Positions 1 to 11,940 of a stretch of DNA of 64,000 nucleotides are shown here, in pieces. Location: assembly GCF_932276165.1 (NCBI RefSeq), contig NC_063994.1, forward strand, positions 3,844,001 to 3,908,000. Reading direction: 5' to 3'. The position numbers and the translations under genes are program-made. Position 1 is the first letter of the stretch. The number at the start of each line of letters is the position of its first letter. The notes under the pieces are model-generated. The model was not told the origin of the DNA. It saw only the letters and a list, made by a program, of their open reading frames with translations, and did not search any database. The stretch is from Plutella xylostella. Its lineage: Eukaryota > Arthropoda > Insecta > Lepidoptera > Plutellidae.

Positions 1-689
1 GAGTGTACTACCCCGAGAAACAATTGTATTGTTTGGGGTGTTATGCATAAATGTATATGTCTTGTTTGAAAATGAATAAACGAATAAACGATTTAAACGA
101 ATTCTTGTAGGTTTAACTTGTGAAGGCTATAATGCATATACGAGTATGAAAACTAGCCAAGACAGACCTTAGGCTACAATACATTGTTTTATGTTATAAG
201 AAGATAATATATGATATGTTATACTGTTACTTATAAATAAATTTCAGGACTGACCATTGAACTTGGCACCCATTTAGATTTCACTTCTTTTGTCGTTGAA
301 GTCAACAACCAAGGAATTTATCATAATATTGAACTTGGCTCTTATTTTACATTTATGTTTTTGATGGGATATCATTGCTTTTTGTAGGTAAGTACCACGT
401 AAGTACCTAGGTACATATCCTCGTAACGCCGTAGGTCCTTTTAAAAGGACAAATTAAAAAACACGTAAAAAATAACTAAAAGTAGACTAACCTACATTTT
501 ATAACATTCAATTATTAATTATTCACTCTATTGTAATGATTTCCAAAGGTTAGTAATATAATAATAGCTAGTAATATTATATAAGTCAATGCTCTATTGT
601 TTTTTATTTAAATAATAAAATTGTATACGTAGGAAAAAACTACACTAACATTTTAAAGTTTATACTCAGTATACTACGTTTGCCTAGTC
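1..689. other. intergenic, no gene seen
   Basis: AT-rich sequence with no exon-like open frame and no repeat that I can match elsewhere in the window. Confidence 0.5.
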
Positions 690-857
690 GCGGCCTCCAG
701 TAGTGTGGGACGCCCTCCGGCTAGATGGGCTGACAACTTGCGAAAGGTAGCTGGTTATGATTGGATACGGAAAGCTTAAGATCGCATCCAGTGGCGTGCT
801 TTGGGAGAGGCCTACGTCCAGCTGTGGACTGCTATAGGCTGATGATGATGATGATGA
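690..857 (+). mobile_element. RTE-like LINE 3' end, copy 1
   Basis: The sequence reads as the last codons of a LINE ORF (GRPPARWADDLRKVAG-like, with damage), followed by a short 3' end and a (GATGAT)n tail. Near-identical copies lie at 28202-28368 (+) and 26741-26868 (-), and a longer coding copy at 42262-42551. The shared 3' end with a trinucleotide tail fits a 5'-truncated non-LTR retrotransposon. The RTE assignment is from the protein flavour and is tentative. Confidence 0.65.
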
Positions 858-1095
858 CACAGTATAGGAAATGTTATATATATATTATGGTGGTCAAGAA
901 TCACAACCATACCGCCATGTAGAAAGTTTTACAGCAGCACTATCTACTGAGAATCACAGTAAAACAAGTTTAAGAGTTTTGGTCTATAGGTGAGTCAGTC
1001 AATGATAAAAATGAGGTTTTTTGGACATTAATATCTAAATAACCGTTTGAGATACGCCCATGAAATTTAGAACACATAAGTATCTCGCAAGTCTC

Positions 1096-1285
1096 GTAAT
1101 ATTACACACGGTGCGGCTCGCCAGTTCTGTTTCTCGAACTTGGCTTGACACGCTACCGCGTGTCTAGATTTTGATTTATGAAGGGGTCAAAAGTAGCTCG
1201 AAATGGTTCGTGTAATATTACACACGGTGCGGCTCGCCAGTTCTGTTTCTCGAACTTGGCTTGACACGCTACCGCGTGTCTAGAT
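1096..1285. repeat. pair of 74-nt perfect direct repeats
   Basis: Positions 1096-1169 and 1212-1285 are identical over 74 nt and separated by 42 nt. Each unit starts at GTAATATTAC and ends in a short hairpin (GACACGC/GCGTGTC) followed by CTAGAT. A hairpin followed by CTAG recalls Helitron 3' ends, but the flanking bases do not fit the usual A/T insertion site, so the class is open. The right unit abuts a truncated MITE. Confidence 0.7.
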
Positions 1286-1431
1286 GAAGTACATTTAACA
1301 GAGCATCAGATTAAAAACGACAGAGTAAAAACGGTAAGAGTTTGTTAAAATTTTAAATTAAATCTTTCAATAAATTGTGGTCGTTTGGTGTCGGAATTTT
1401 GAAAGTGGAACTTTTTCATTGCCCGTGAGTA
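1286..1431. mobile_element. Tc1/mariner-like MITE, truncated copy
   Basis: It matches the MITE at 7261-7498 in the reverse direction and ends in the same terminal inverted repeat (TTCATTGCCCGTGAGT). The other end is missing and is replaced by the 74-nt direct repeats. Confidence 0.7.
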
Positions 1432-1737
1432 ATAGTGAGTATATTAGACATAGTAGGCATGCTTTATAGTGGGTATTGCATTTACTTATACAAATATTAT
1501 ATTTCTGCGTTCCAGGAAAATACAACACCAATTACATGAGTATGAAAACAAATGAAATTGAAGCATATAGCTTGAGGCAAACCAGTGTGATACGGTTCTC
1601 ATACACTGGTTCAAATAGTATTTAATTACCTACCTAAATATTTTGATTACGATTATAATAAAGTATAATGTCAGTTTTTTATCTCTTCAAAACGATGTGT
1701 ACCTATTAGTTTACCTACCCTAATAGGAAGTGCATAA

Positions 1738-2155
1738 TACAGGATGCCCCAGGTTAAAGTGCACATCCGAATCATAGTGATACAACTCGTCATTCTAAAC
1801 AACTTTTGTTCTAAGGTGGAATTTCACCAAACGCTAAACGTATTTATTAGCCTATCAAACGTCTGTCAGTTATATAAAATGTATTTAAAATTTCATTGAA
1901 ATACAATTTTAAATACGTTTAGCGTTTGCTAAAAGTGTCCCTAAGACTTTTGAATATTGCGAATTTTGTTTTCGCTAATTCATAGAAACATCGTTGGTAA
2001 GTAATGCGTTTTTTTTCTATAGAGAGTAGATTTTTTTCACGAATTTCCAAAAGTCGAGGAACAAATCTTGTTTAGTTTAACGAATTGTGTCACTATGATT
2101 CGGATGTGCACTTTAATTTAAATTAGTAGTATTAATTTAAACAAGTACACCCTGT
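1738..2155. mobile_element. foldback/TIR element with a nested palindrome
   Basis: The outer arms match in inverted orientation: TTAAAGTGCACATCCGAATC near 1755 and its complement near 2095, with CAGG/CCTG-type ends. Inside, 1815-1942 is a second palindrome (about GGTGGAATTTCACCAAACGC against GCGTTTGCTAAAAGTG), related to 59448-59562. There is no coding capacity, so this looks like one non-autonomous element inside another. Confidence 0.65.
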
Positions 2156-2812
2156 GACTGGACCAATCACGTGAGTTGTACAAATGTACTTATACTCAAT
2201 ACTCAATACTCAATCTATACAAAGAGCGGGTGACTCATTTGCGAGTTACCTACCTCTGACTAATACAGTCGTAACTCATGATGTGAGCATTATGTAGATC
2301 TGTACCTATTTATGTATGTAAAAATTATGTCCTAGGATCATCAATCTTGACATTTAAAAGACTATCGAAATCGGCCTAGAGGATATCGGTCCTCTACTTA
2401 ATAATTAACAAGATTAGTTATTCGTAATTTTATAATTAATAAGATTATAAGTACAAACTCCGTAAGGATACGCCTCAAGAAACCTCCCAGGAATAAATGG
2501 GATAGGTACATAAAAGTGACTGTAATGTGAATTTGATTACCATAGTATAGTATAAACATAAATCATATTTTTTTATTATGAAATTTTTGCCCCCATAGTC
2601 AAGGTTCATGCACAGAAAAGCGTAAGTGTATTCACGCCCCGCGAATAACAGTCTGTTTCGAAGTTAAGTTGTAATTTTCGGGGCACAGCGTGATAATGAA
2701 TATGTATCAATAATATTAAGCGGGAAGTTAAAACATGGCGCAAATTATATAAACTTGAACAGCCTTCGTACGTAGGTATACTTTACACTTGAGGTTACAC
2801 ATACACCTAGAA

Positions 2813-2950
2813 TAGAATAGAGGATACTACTTTATTGACTAAACAGGACACAAATAACAAATTATAATAAAGTGGATACATCGCAATAGGCGGCCTTATC
2901 GCTAAAAGCGATCTCTTCCAGGCAACCTTTGGGTGGAGGAGAGACTTAAA
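2813..2950 (-). mobile_element. LINE 3' tail (GGTTGCCTGGAAGAGATCGC type), copy 1
   Basis: Read on the minus strand this contains GGTTGCCTGGAAGAGATCGC, then GCGATAAGGCCGCC and an AATAAAG-like signal before a short tandem tail. Other copies are at 10575-10725 (-), 31430-31548 (+) and 34562-34690 (-). These are 5'-truncated ends of one non-LTR retrotransposon family. Confidence 0.7.
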
Positions 2951-3201
2951 GAATAAATGAGGAAGATGTACAAAAGCTGTAGTAAACATTCATGTTTAAT
3001 AATAAATACTTAAATACATATATACATAATAATAATATAATCAAAGGTAGGGGAAATAGTTATATAGATTTATATAATATATATTATAGTTACTATTGCA
3101 AGATGGAGGAAAGATAATGTTCCCTTATAACCAGAGGAAAACGTCGTAAGGCGTAGCGAAGCTTTTTCCCGTGAAGAAAGTTCTCCCGCCCCTAAGGTTT
3201 C

Positions 3202-3445
3202 TACAGGATGTTGCAAAAAGGGTATACTAAGCCGAAACCAGCATGTGCAGCATGTTATATCTAAGCCTGAAACTGAAATCAGAATTTCAAAATTCGTGAA
3301 AAAAAATTATCATTTTCCATAGAAACTTAATTAACAAAAAAAAATTCACGATGATCAAATGATTTCAGTTTCGGGCTTAGATACGAGTATAACCTGCTGC
3401 ACATGCTGGTTTCGGCTTAGTATACCCTTTTCGCAACACCCTGTA
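3202..3445. mobile_element. foldback MITE with GTTGCAAAA termini, copy 1
   Basis: The termini TACAGGATGTTGCAAAA and TTTTCGCAACACCCTGTA are inverted repeats that continue inward (GGTATACTAAGCCGAAACC; GCATGTGCAGCA), so most of the 244 bp can fold on itself. Relatives are at 9423-9610, 10220-10314, 11658-12673, 32938-33164, 36444-36490 (one end) and 53412-53660. The TA-like flank suggests a TA target. Confidence 0.75.
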
Positions 3446-3630
3446 TAGCGGGTGCCTCAAATCGGTACGACATACCTACAAATAACAATCCTTGTAAGTT
3501 TCAGGAGGATACGTTCAGAAGTCTCGGCTGTGCATTGATTTTATAATCAATCACTCATATATCATGTCAATAAGATATAATAAATTAAGATATTGCGATT
3601 TTTTATACGATTATAAAAAAACATAATATG

Positions 3631-3779
3631 CTAAGCCCCTGTTCCACAATGTCTGGTTAGTCGCTACCTGTCGGATAAAATACATGCTGTCACTGTCTAA
3701 AAAATAATAACAGAAAGTGACAGCATGTATTTTATCCGTCAGGTAGCCACTAACCAGACATTGTGGAACAGACCCTAAG
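3631..3779. mobile_element. short foldback element
   Basis: TGTTCCACAATGTCTGGTTA at 3640 is answered by TAACCAGACATTGTGGAACA ending at 3770, and the match continues inward through TATTTTATCCG/CGGATAAAATA. It is an almost complete palindrome of about 149 bp with no open frame. Confidence 0.75.
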
Positions 3780-6746
3780 TATTATTTGGAATGACATTTA
3801 ATTAATTGTCGTGTTAGGTAATTTTAACTGCAAAAAGCCTTTTTTTTATTTTACCTACATTTGATTGAACGCATGTTTTGAAATGTGTAGTAGTGCAGAA
3901 TAGCGCCCCGTGTCTCAGCAACAAACAGGTAAGTCCCCTAAGACTGCAAAGACTGCTAGATTAAAAGTTTTCTTTTTACATTTTTAGTTTTCAAATGAAT
4001 GCGAGAGCGGGACGGACATAATCACTGTCTGGAGAGCGACAGAGCTAGCGATGCATAGTGCAATGGTTTTTACGTGGGGAGTACCTAAGCTACGTTTTCT
4101 TCGTAATTAAAAATATTATTTTATTTTACGTTCTGATATTCATGCAGCTGCATAATACGATGATATAAGTTGGCTTAGTTCCCGTAGGAATTACTGCATA
4201 AAAATTACCATATTTATGTGTTAATCCCGGATTTGTCAGCTTTCTTAGTAAGTACTTACAACATTTTATCAAAATCTGTTCTGTAGTTTTGGTACGAAAA
4301 CTTCCATATAAATACTGAAATACATAATAATTATATTTTGAAGCAGAAATTATCTACAATGGTAAATCATTTTATTTGTATTTATTGCAATTTGCAATGA
4401 CTGAGTAAAAAACACTAACCTTCATACTGCATAATTCAAAAGTATTAAATGCTTGAATCAGCATCTCTTAAGGCAAAAAAGACAGACAAAAATAAATTAA
4501 CCAAATTAAAGCCAACTTTGCCTTAATCTCCCCTTTAACAACAACATCATTCATGCTTCTTATTCTGTAAGCTAATGCTTTTTGCCAAATTAAACCTTAA
4601 TGCCTTGTAATAAACACATTGTCTGGGCAACTTCAAAATTTGGGCTAAATTAAGCTTTATTTGCGCCAGATTTTCATACTTTGCGTCTCAAGAAAAGTAT
4701 GTATGTAGACTCCCAAGTTTGTAAAATAATTGTTACATTTAAAGCATCTTAATATTGAAATGGGTACTTACTGTAATCTTTTTCAGAATTTATGAAGGTC
4801 ATTCATTAGTTGAATGTATTTTTAGTTTCTAGTAGATATTATTTATATCAAATAACTTACTTATTACCTACCTATGCCTACCATAATTTAGTCCCTACCT
4901 ATTTACCTAAACCTATATACCTATACCTATATACCCATATACAATACAATACACCTGTAAAATTATAGGGGCGGTTTTATCAATAGTGCTGTCGCGGTCT
5001 AATACCACCATTCAGACGCTACATCATCAGAATTATTCCCCAGATAACTTATATCTGGCCATTGAAAATAATAAATTCAGCTAAGTACAACACAATGTCA
5101 AGTGTAACTTACAGTCTCGTAGAAACAAACGATTTAACTGGAAAAAGTTTAATAATACATAGCAATGAATACAGCTGCGAAACAATACTGTTTATAATGC
5201 AACTCGCTCGGTTCGTAATGTGCTGCGGGACAGTTAGCAAAAAAAGGTAAACTACTTAATCAGTGATTTACATGTTACAGGAAGTCTTATCTGACAATAG
5301 GAAAGTGCTTTAGGGGCTTTTTAAAGGGGCTCATGGGTGCCTCTGTTACTCTGAGGGTGTGACTTAAAAATGTAATTAAGTTTAACAGACATTTCCAAAC
5401 TGCTCATTAAGTTCAGCTGTCACTGGACTGGATGGATACAAGTGTGGACATAAAAAAAAAACTCCCTGGCCATCTGCGGTGCCATAGGAAAACAACATAA
5501 AAAAAACTTTGTTCCGTAATTTGGTAAGTACCTACTGAATAATATTTACAGAATAGCGAAAAGTGGGTGACTCTTTTGCGAGTAACCTATCACAATCGTG
5601 AGCATAATGTATGTATGTATGTAATGTTTCCCTATTACTTCCTCTGCCAGCCGTACCCGTGTATATCGGCGGTAAAGCACACTTTTCCGCGTCCGGTGCA
5701 GTGTGCGCGCGGGTAAAGCTAAGCCGCCATATTGCCCCTCGCTTGTCTATGGTTTTCAAGAGCCTGTTCACTGTTCAGCACACATATTCACTGTAACTTG
5801 TAGCGCCCTGCCACCAGAATAAGAACAAAAACAGGCAATATTTCGTAGCGCTAAGAGTCATGACTAGCCAAATACAAAGGACAGAGTTAATTTAAACGCA
5901 ATGTTGCTTTGTTACATTCCATTCATTCCTTGTTCCGGATTTAAGTTGGTGACTTTGACGTTTATACGTTCAGAATAGGGACTAATTTCAAAAATTCAGA
6001 TATCACAAGGACTAGTTAATGTGAACTTTAGCTGCCTACGCGAGGTGCTACGGCTCTGTTCACACATAAGAGGTCATTATGTACTAGTGGGCACTTGTAG
6101 TAACACACGTCAGAACTTTCATGTTGAAACCGATTTTGCTAGTAAAATTTTATATCCGAAGCTGTTTTGGGATGCTTTTATTTACATAACTCCGGGAAAA
6201 TAGGTACTTTTAAGTTATGGCACACTATTAGAAAATATAGATGTATTAGATGTCATTACTGAATCATAAACCTACAAAACTAACACTTATTCTTGTCATG
6301 TAGGTACTTTCGTTGCCAAAGTACCTACTTACTATTATACAATCGAATGAGTGATTAGATTTATTTCTTTGTAACGTACCAACCATCTACATTATAATAG
6401 ATATGTATTTTTGAAATGGCTATGAAACTCAAGTTCAACTTCTGTTATTGCGGGGTAACTAGAAAGTAAAACCATTTCTTCTAACAATAATCTAAACTTG
6501 TAGAAAACTCCAGTAGTTTCAAGATTCCAGATCTTATAAACTGTTTATTGCAAGAACAATAAACCACATTATTGAACAAATTTAAAACTAATTTTATATT
6601 GGTTCATCATTTTATTTTTAGGTAAACAGTATCATAATATACAGATCGATGTTTCTTACATGTACCTACATTATGTTCTTGGGTAAAGACCCTAGAACAT
6701 ATTATGTACCTAAGTATCTAAATAATATGATTTGGTACGGTCAGGT
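3780..6746. other. intergenic, no gene seen
   Basis: No supported gene. A GC-richer stretch at about 5630-5840 stands out from the AT-rich surroundings, but it has no TATA box, no donor and no recognisable frame. Around 5560-5615 there is a fragment (GTGACTCTTTTGCGAGTAACC) of the repeat seen at 2225, 9360 and 20610. Confidence 0.4.
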
Positions 6747-6808
6747 GCAGAGAGACCTGACCCCCTCTCATAGTAACAATGTTTCTGAGAGGGGTCAGGT
6801 CTTTCTGC
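6747..6808. other. strong 62-nt hairpin
   Basis: A near-perfect 23-24 bp stem (GCAGAGAGACCTGACCCC... against ...GGGGTCAGGTCTTTCTGC) closes a loop of about 15 nt. The size and pairing resemble a small-RNA precursor, but a decayed palindromic MITE is equally possible. I see no second copy in the window. Confidence 0.55.
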
Positions 6809-7260
6809 CCTTTATAATTATTTGGTAAATATTTTCCTCACTATTTTAAAATAAGCAACCCACTTTTAAATCCATTGAAGTAATCTGAAAGCATAATAAA
6901 AATGTTGAAATCAATTTATTTCCTATACTTTCCTATACTTATCTATAAAAAGTAAATCTAAAGATGTTTATTTCTAGCGCGTAAACTATTAGCGGGCACA
7001 CACTCAGTTTCTGATGGATATTGAAGAAAAACGGTTAACAGTTTACACTTTATGTTGGAAAACCATAAAATCTCATACGAGTATGTTTTGAATGTTATGA
7101 TTCGTTTTCCTGATTCTGTGTTATTTATGAAAACTGTTTTGAAATATTCTATTGAGTCCTTATTTTTGCGTTAGGTACTAGAAAAGTATACCAAGCCCCG
7201 CCAGTAAAATTAAAAAGAAAGCCCCACTTTTTGAATTGTTTATAATTAATGTGGTATTAG

Positions 7261-7498
7261 TACACTCACGGGCAATGAAAAAGTTCCACTCACAAATTGT
7301 TCACACCAAACAACCAAATTTTTTGCAAATATTTAATTTAGAATTTGAAAAAAATATTATCGTGTTTAGTTGGTATTATCCTGATGCTCTCTGTTAAATG
7401 TACTTCAACGTTGCAGAAGGCTTCATTAAGCTAGATTTTCCCGTTAGGAAGTAATTTGGTGCATTTCACAGTGGAACCTTTTCATTGCCCGTGAGTAT
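7261..7498. mobile_element. Tc1/mariner-like MITE, full copy
   Basis: Terminal inverted repeats start at TACACTCACGGGCAATGAAA and end in TTTTCATTGCCCGTGAGTATA, with TA at the outer edges. It is about 238 bp and non-coding. Other copies are 1286-1431, 15741-16245, 19325-19547, 25908-26084 and 46175-46278. The TA target fits Tc1/mariner-type transposition; the autonomous partner is not in the window. Confidence 0.8.
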
Positions 7499-7732
7499 AT
7501 ATGGAAAATATTATATACCTAACCGGTAATTTGTATGTATGTATATTTTTGGTTGTTTTACTGTTTTCTCATAAGGTGTGTTGAAAATTTCTACTACTCT
7601 ACTCCACTACGCATCTTGCAAACACTATGCTAACTCGACTGTAATGATTCACTTTCCGTACTCGGCTCGATTACGTTAGTCGACACCTACAGCCCGTCTA
7701 GTACAGACCGTATTGGATTGGATACCTGTAGT

Positions 7733-7910
7733 AGATGGTAAGGTTTAATAGTTTATCGAAAACTATAAAAGTTTACGTTTTCTCGCATACAAAGTGGCGC
7801 CTCTAGCGGAAACTATGATTAAACTTTTGACTGATAATGTATGCAGATGACAAAAGGAAACCTAAACTATTTTCGTTTTCAAAAATTGCAAAACCCGTAA
7901 GTACTAGAAT
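7733..7910. repeat. dispersed repeat shared with 36773-36852
   Basis: The core TTACGTTTTCTCGCATACAA followed by GTGGCGCCTCTAGCGGAAAC recurs in reverse orientation at 36773-36852, and the copy here has a partial inverted partner downstream. It is non-coding and unclassified. Confidence 0.55.
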
Positions 7911-8227
7911 AGCGCCGCCAATCTGTCCCGAGTAATTAAACCCCGTGGTTTCCATTTGTATGGCGAACTCAAACAAAAAGACATTCCACTTTTATTGTTA
8001 TAGGCGTTATAGCTAATGTTCTATTAAAATAATGCTCCTGGTTACTTCCAGTTTTTTATTTCAGCTCAGTACTACTGAAAAATTAATATTATCTAGTGTA
8101 TTTCATATTGACTATATAACTTATACAGGGTGTCCGACGAATGATTTTATATTTTAAAAAGTAATATCAGTAAAAAAAATACCATCCGCTTCATGCCAGT
8201 AAAGAATTTTAAAAATACAAATAAAAA

Positions 8228-8790
8228 CCGGCCAAGTGCGAGTCGGGCTCGCGCACAAAGGGTTCCGTAGCAGCAAATATAATATTACAGTTAAATCAAC
8301 CTATCTCAAAAACTATAAGAGATACTTTGATCAAACCAAAAATCGTTGAAAGAGTTAATTAGCATGCATCACCTCTATTTTTTTTAGAATTTTATATCCC
8401 GTAGTTATAAAAATAGAGGGGGGGGGACATACTTTTTACGACTTTGAGAGCTGATATCTCAAAAACCGTTCACTTTAAGAAAAATGTTTTTTAGAAAACT
8501 TTATATCATTTTAAAAGACCTTTCCATTGATACCCCACACGGGTATGTACATCGAAAAAAAAAATTTCATCCCTCAGTTACATGTATGGGGGGCCCCACC
8601 CCCAATTCTTTTTTTTACTATTTAGTGTCATATTTTTGTAGCGGTTCATACAACACATATTCCCATCAAATTTCATCACTGTAGTACTTATAGTTTCCGA
8701 GTAAATCGGCTGTGACAGACGGACAGACGGACAGACGGACATGACGAAACTATAAGGGTTCCGTTTTTGCCATTTTGTCTACGGAACCCT
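8228..8790 (+). mobile_element. CCGGCCAAGTGCGAGTCGGG dispersed repeat, copy A
   Basis: One end is CCGGCCAAGTGCGAGTCGGG and the other GGTTCCGT...ACGGAACCCT, with a (GGACAGAC)n tract near 8715. The element is flanked on both sides by AAAAA, a likely 5-bp target duplication. Other copies are 34889-35432 and 62353-63004, both inverted relative to this one and also set in A/T runs. The family is common in Lepidoptera as far as I recall; I do not assign a class. Its 66-codon open frame is not a gene. Confidence 0.8.
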
Positions 8791-9129
8791 AAAAACAGTC
8801 CCTTGTAAAAGTGCTCAAATATTATTATCAAATCATAGAATTGGCCCTTTTTCGCACAGCCTGTATGTACTTACCTAAATAGATTTCCGCCATTTTAATT
8901 AGTAGTTTCATAGTTTATAGTAAATAGTTTTGCTATGATATCAATTACAAAGTTGCTATCTGTACCTCTATTAGTAAGTATAATTTAATTTGGGATAAAG
9001 TTCAAAGGGATAGCAAGTGTTATGACAAAAGTTTGCAATATGCTAACTCGTAGGTTGATAATAAACTGTGAATCTTGTGAACACGGGTACTTTTTGCGTT
9101 CTTATCTTTGTTATAAAACTACTAAGTAA

Positions 9130-9422
9130 AAATCGTGATGGCGTTACGGAGATCTCGGATCAAATCCTGGTATGAATTTAGAAATAAGGAATTTAAGTTC
9201 AATTATACCACGTGCCCTTACAGTGAATGATATCATCGTAAGGAAACCTCCACATCTGAATTCTAGATGTGTAGGTACTCTAAGTACTCATTCAAAAACG
9301 GCGATACGGGCCATGCCATGACCTATCAGGTGAGCACAAATGTACAGCGAAAAGCGGCTAGCACGGATGCGGTTTGCGAGTCACCTCTGACTACCCCTTC
9401 GGGGATTTCAGTCGTGAGCATA
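9130..9422 (+). mobile_element. tRNA-headed SINE (type 4), decayed
   Basis: A degenerate box B-like GGATCAAATCCTGG near 9162 is followed by a core (ACAGTGAATGATATCATCGT, then AAGGAAACCT) and a distal part with GCGAGTCACCTCTGACTACC and CCTTCGGGGAT. A minus-strand relative spans 33787-34083 and a distal fragment lies at 20554-20662. The core also occurs in the type 2 SINE at 25545. Confidence 0.6.
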
Positions 9423-9610
9423 TACAGGGTGTTGCAAAATTCGCGAAAAAAAATATCATTTTCCATAGAAATTGTTGGTCACGTGACTTTTTACTATGGA
9501 GAATGTTTTTTTTTTCGCGAATTTTGTAATTCTGATTTCAGTTTCGGGCTTAGATATACCGCTGCTCAGGTAGGTTTCGGCTTAGTATACCCCTTTTGCA
9601 ACACCCTGTA
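9423..9610. mobile_element. foldback MITE with GTTGCAAAA termini, copy 2
   Basis: TACAGGGTGTTGCAAAATTC at the left and TTTTGCAACACCCTGTA at the right are perfect over the outer 17 bases. Internal arms TTCGCGAAAAAAA and its complement make it fold. It sits directly at the 3' end of a SINE. Confidence 0.75.
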
Positions 9611-10219
9611 TGTATGACTGTGTGTATGAAATTAGTAGTAAGCATATACTGACTCCAATCCACGGCAAGCAAAAAGATAATTTAATTATGTAATACTATG
9701 TATGTACATATCTTAGTTAGATGCTATAAAAACTACTAAGTTATGAACCACCAGTCGCCTTCGTGTAAAAAAATAATGTAGCCTCTTTTAAACTTCCTCG
9801 CCATAAAGAAAACTCTCGGTTAATTAGTTAATTAAATTGGATAACTTGTAAATAGCTATAGCAAGGTAAACTGAATTTAATTAAAATAACAGTTATTTAT
9901 GCATGTTGTAACATAGTGTAGCTGAAACTTTATCTTTCTTACGAACCAAATTATCTGACCCAGGGGGTGAATTTGAGGCGAGTTTATTAATAATTTTATT
10001 AATTTCTAAGCATTTTATACACTTTTTATCATCATAATCAACCCGTTATCTTCTTTACTTGCTATCCTGTCCCTAAGACTCTATCTTCGCCCTTCCTCAT
10101 CCAGTCTCTACCAGCTGTCTAAGGTCCAGCATGCCGAAGGATTTCCCACGCAGCGAATATCGGTTCCTCGGCATATATGGCCGGCCCACTTCAGGATGTG
10201 AAAGTTCCCTAACTAAATA

Positions 10220-10314
10220 TACAAGGTGTTGCAAAAAGGGTATACAAAGCCGAAAGGGGTGTGACTCAGGGGGGCCCCTTCTGGCTTAGTATACCCGTTT
10301 TGCCACATCCTGTA
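10220..10314. mobile_element. foldback MITE with GTTGCAAAA termini, short copy 3
   Basis: A 95-bp internally deleted relative: TACAAGGTGTTGCAAAAAGG at the left, TTTTGCCACATCCTGTA at the right. Confidence 0.6.
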
Positions 10315-10574
10315 GTATTATCTTCTATGAAGACGTAGGTGTAGTACGGTTCATTCAAAGCTGACCTCTCCTCAATAAAGGTGTTAATCCAATTACGTAG
10401 AAATGTTTCAATTAACTGCCCAAAAGCTGGCATAAGACCGGATGATAGCTATTAAGGCAACTAGACAGCAGGTTGGAATAAATCGCAGATAATTTTGGCC
10501 TCTGTAAGCCTATTAAACGGATACCTTTTCTTACAGTCGGATAAACTGAAAGAGAGCCTCTACAAACACTTGGG

Positions 10575-10725
10575 TTTATTTATTTATTTATAGACACTTT
10601 ATTGCATACAAAAAATATAAACAGACAAAAATTCAAATTTAAAAAATTTAGTACAAAAGGGCGGGCTTATTGCCAAAAAGCAATTTCTTCCAGCAGCCAA
10701 CCCTTGGTTGATGGAGAACTACTGT
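10575..10725 (-). mobile_element. LINE 3' tail, copy 2
   Basis: The (TTTATT)n run, then TTTATTGCATACA, GGGCGGGCTTATTGCC and TTTCTTCCAGCAGCCAACCC, match the minus-strand tail at 2813-2950. Confidence 0.6.
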
Positions 10726-10860
10726 AAACTGGGTTGTTTAGTTTACCGGTACCTTGTCGGACCTAGGCACTTCTCTGTATGTGTGTCGAATTTTATCATT
10801 GACCCAGCCAAGCACAACTTCATATGTACGTACATAAATAAGCTTACAAAAAGTTGAATT

Positions 10861-10985
10861 ATTCATCATCACAACCATTACGTCCCCACTGCTGGGGCTT
10901 GGGTCTCCTCTCCTTCCAATGAAGGAACGGTTCTAGGCCTAGTCCACCACGCTATCCTAGTGCGGGTTGGTGGACGTTAACTTAA
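10861..10985 (-). mobile_element. LINE-like 3' remnant (CCCCACTGCTGGGGCTTGGG)
   Basis: The CCCCACTGCTGGGGCTTGGG stretch followed by TCTCCTCTCCTTCCAATGAA and GGCCTAGTCCACCACGCT resembles a 3' remnant widespread in lepidopteran genomes. No intact coding part is left. The stretch 10030-10200 just upstream has a similar decayed LINE flavour. Confidence 0.45.
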
Positions 10986-11302
10986 CTTAATACTATGTAG
11001 GTACAATACATGTTTTACATATTTGTTTCATTGTCTGTCCTGTCTATAGTTAAATTCAATGAAATTATTTATACTTACTAGATAACTTATTAAAAATCAC
11101 CCTGCGTTTATTGACACTTAAACACATTGTTACAGATATGGTATCGTATTGAATAGGAAATGCTATTGGGAGAGCCATGAGCAGAAAACATTGCAATAAT
11201 AGACCGTTTTATTGCATTTTCTCCGACCAAACTACAAAATAAGTTGTAGAATAAGCCTCATATAGGTGGTAGGTATATTTAAGAATTTCCAAGGGTTTGT
11301 TT

Positions 11303-11460
11303 TAAGCTGCGTACAGACCGGGCCAACGAACGCCCAACGAACGATAACGGTTATCCCAACGATGGATATTTATCATACATAATACAGGGCAGATTGCAGC
11401 AACGAAGGTCAACGAAACCCGTTCGTTGGCGTTCGTTGGGCCGGTCTGTACGCAGCTTTA
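11303..11460. mobile_element. foldback MITE (GCTGCGTACAGACCGG)
   Basis: TAAGCTGCGTACAGACCGGG and the complement CCGGTCTGTACGCAGCTTTA delimit about 158 bp with long imperfect arms (CCAACGAACG/CGTTCGTTGG). The TACGCAGACCGGG-type end also occurs at 43308-43443 beside allatostatin A exon 2. Confidence 0.75.
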
Positions 11461-11940
11461 GGTTTGTTACCCTTTTGCGTCCCGTACTCGCCATATCGCG
11501 GCGAAAAACAATAATTATAGATTTGTATTTTGTATGATTTCACGATATTCATTCGATTAATCGACGCGAAACACACCAACTTTTATCTATTACGGGAGTA
11601 GGAATATATTAAATTGATGTTCAATTAAACAACGCAATAATCCAAAAGAATATACAATACAGGATGTTGCCCAAATGGTATAGTACCTAAGCCGGAAAAG
11701 TGTAACTAAGGAGGATATCTATCTGCAAAACTTGAAAAATTCGACAAAAAAAGTTTGATCCAAACTTGGGTAGTATGCACAAACTTTTTGCTGCGAAATT
11801 GCAAGAGTCCTAAAACCGAATTGTTCAGAATGACAAGCTGCATCACTGAAATTGACTACCACGAATTAAATTAGTGAAATGTTTAGGAAGTTATTAATAG
11901 GGTGATATATAGGGTGTTTATAGCTTCCAAGAAAGCTTAG

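Noticed and set aside
1097..1221. TAATATTAC nonanucleotide as a viral rolling-circle origin
   Set aside because: The nonamer occurs twice but without a flanking stem of the right kind or a Rep gene; chance or a transposon-end motif is more likely.
5611..5796. GC-rich patch at 5630-5840 as an exon or promoter
   Set aside because: Open on both strands for only about 60-80 codons, no TATA, no convincing donor or acceptor pair, no recognisable protein.
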